DNA of 64,000 bases, taken from NCBI RefSeq assembly GCF_029689925.1, contig NZ_CP121445.1, forward strand, positions 4,882,501 to 4,946,500, read 5' to 3'. This document shows, in pieces, positions 63,909 through 64,000 of the stretch. Position numbers and translations under genes: made by a program. This DNA comes from Anaerocolumna sp. AGMB13025. Lineage in GTDB: Bacteria > Bacillota > Clostridia > Lachnospirales > Lachnospiraceae. The notes beneath the pieces are model-generated. The model searched no databases. It saw nothing but the letters and a program-made list of their open reading frames with translations, and had not been told where the DNA came from. The first letter of the stretch is position 1. Each line of letters begins with the position of its first letter.

Positions 63909-63939
63909 TTGACATTAACGCAGCGTAATCGTTTATCAT
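63909..63939 (+). promoter_or_regulatory. Possible promoter for a gene beyond the window
   Basis: TTGACA at 63909 and TATCAT 19 nt later. Plus strand; no gene starts before 64000. Confidence 0.35.
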
Positions 63940-64000
63940 GAAATCTGCAAGAAGCAATCCGATTAAAATGTTGACTAAATAGTTAACCTGTAAATAGAAA

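Noticed and set aside
1..64000. tRNA, rRNA or tmRNA genes
   Set aside because: No cloverleaf with a TTC-A loop and CCA-type end and no rRNA core sequence was noticed by eye; a covariance-model scan would settle it.

Overview
AT-rich DNA with clostridial ribosome-binding sites (GGAGG-type), c-di-GMP riboswitch control, MalFG-type ABC transport without its own ATPase, BspA-type leucine-rich proteins and many polymorphic-toxin immunity-like genes points to an anaerobic Firmicute, most likely a Lachnospiraceae member (Lachnoclostridium/Anaerocolumna-like). That placement is inferred from gene content, not from a marker gene. Nearly all genes lie on the minus strand.

Positions 1-25,500 are an accessory 'toxin/immunity graveyard'. 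Small immunity-like genes, membrane proteins and acetyltransferase-type cargo alternate with C-terminal tails of Rhs/polymorphic toxins, many frameshifted or truncated. A Fic protein, a Phd/ParE toxin-antitoxin pair, a broken mobile-element gene (ArdC-like N-terminus) and a truncated substrate-binding protein lie among them. Six copies of one terminator-plus-leader repeat (12.0, 14.6, 16.5, 17.1, 18.2 and 20.4 kb) mark cassette boundaries. One plus-strand unit (4.24-5.77 kb) encodes an unrecognised 431-aa protein. Two adjacent BspA-like proteins lie at 21.5-24.2 kb.

Positions 25,800-37,000 hold a c-di-GMP-linked exopolysaccharide locus. A class I c-di-GMP riboswitch with an overlapping terminator precedes a nucleotide-sugar dehydrogenase, a 1175-aa protein with four NodB-like domains (only the last with the full catalytic motifs), a PilZ-domain glycosyltransferase/synthase, a second NodB-like protein and a GH18-like lipoprotein. 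c-di-GMP could therefore act on both transcription and polymer synthesis.

Positions 37,300-42,100 are a LacI-regulated sugar ABC importer. Positions 43,500-56,650 form a peptide-uptake and murein-peptide catabolism cluster: OppABCDF, an L-Ala-D/L-Glu epimerase, an NlpC/P60 endopeptidase, an M19 dipeptidase and three class A beta-lactamase-fold SxxK hydrolases that all lack signal peptides. This cluster is a YkfABCD-like pathway expanded by cytoplasmic serine hydrolases.

Positions 56,700-64,000 carry an HD hydrolase behind a strong promoter with twin 27-bp repeats, an M23 peptidase, PepF, and a MATE exporter. Two very large palindromes (282 and 254 nt) lie back to back in the divergent M23/pepF intergenic region.
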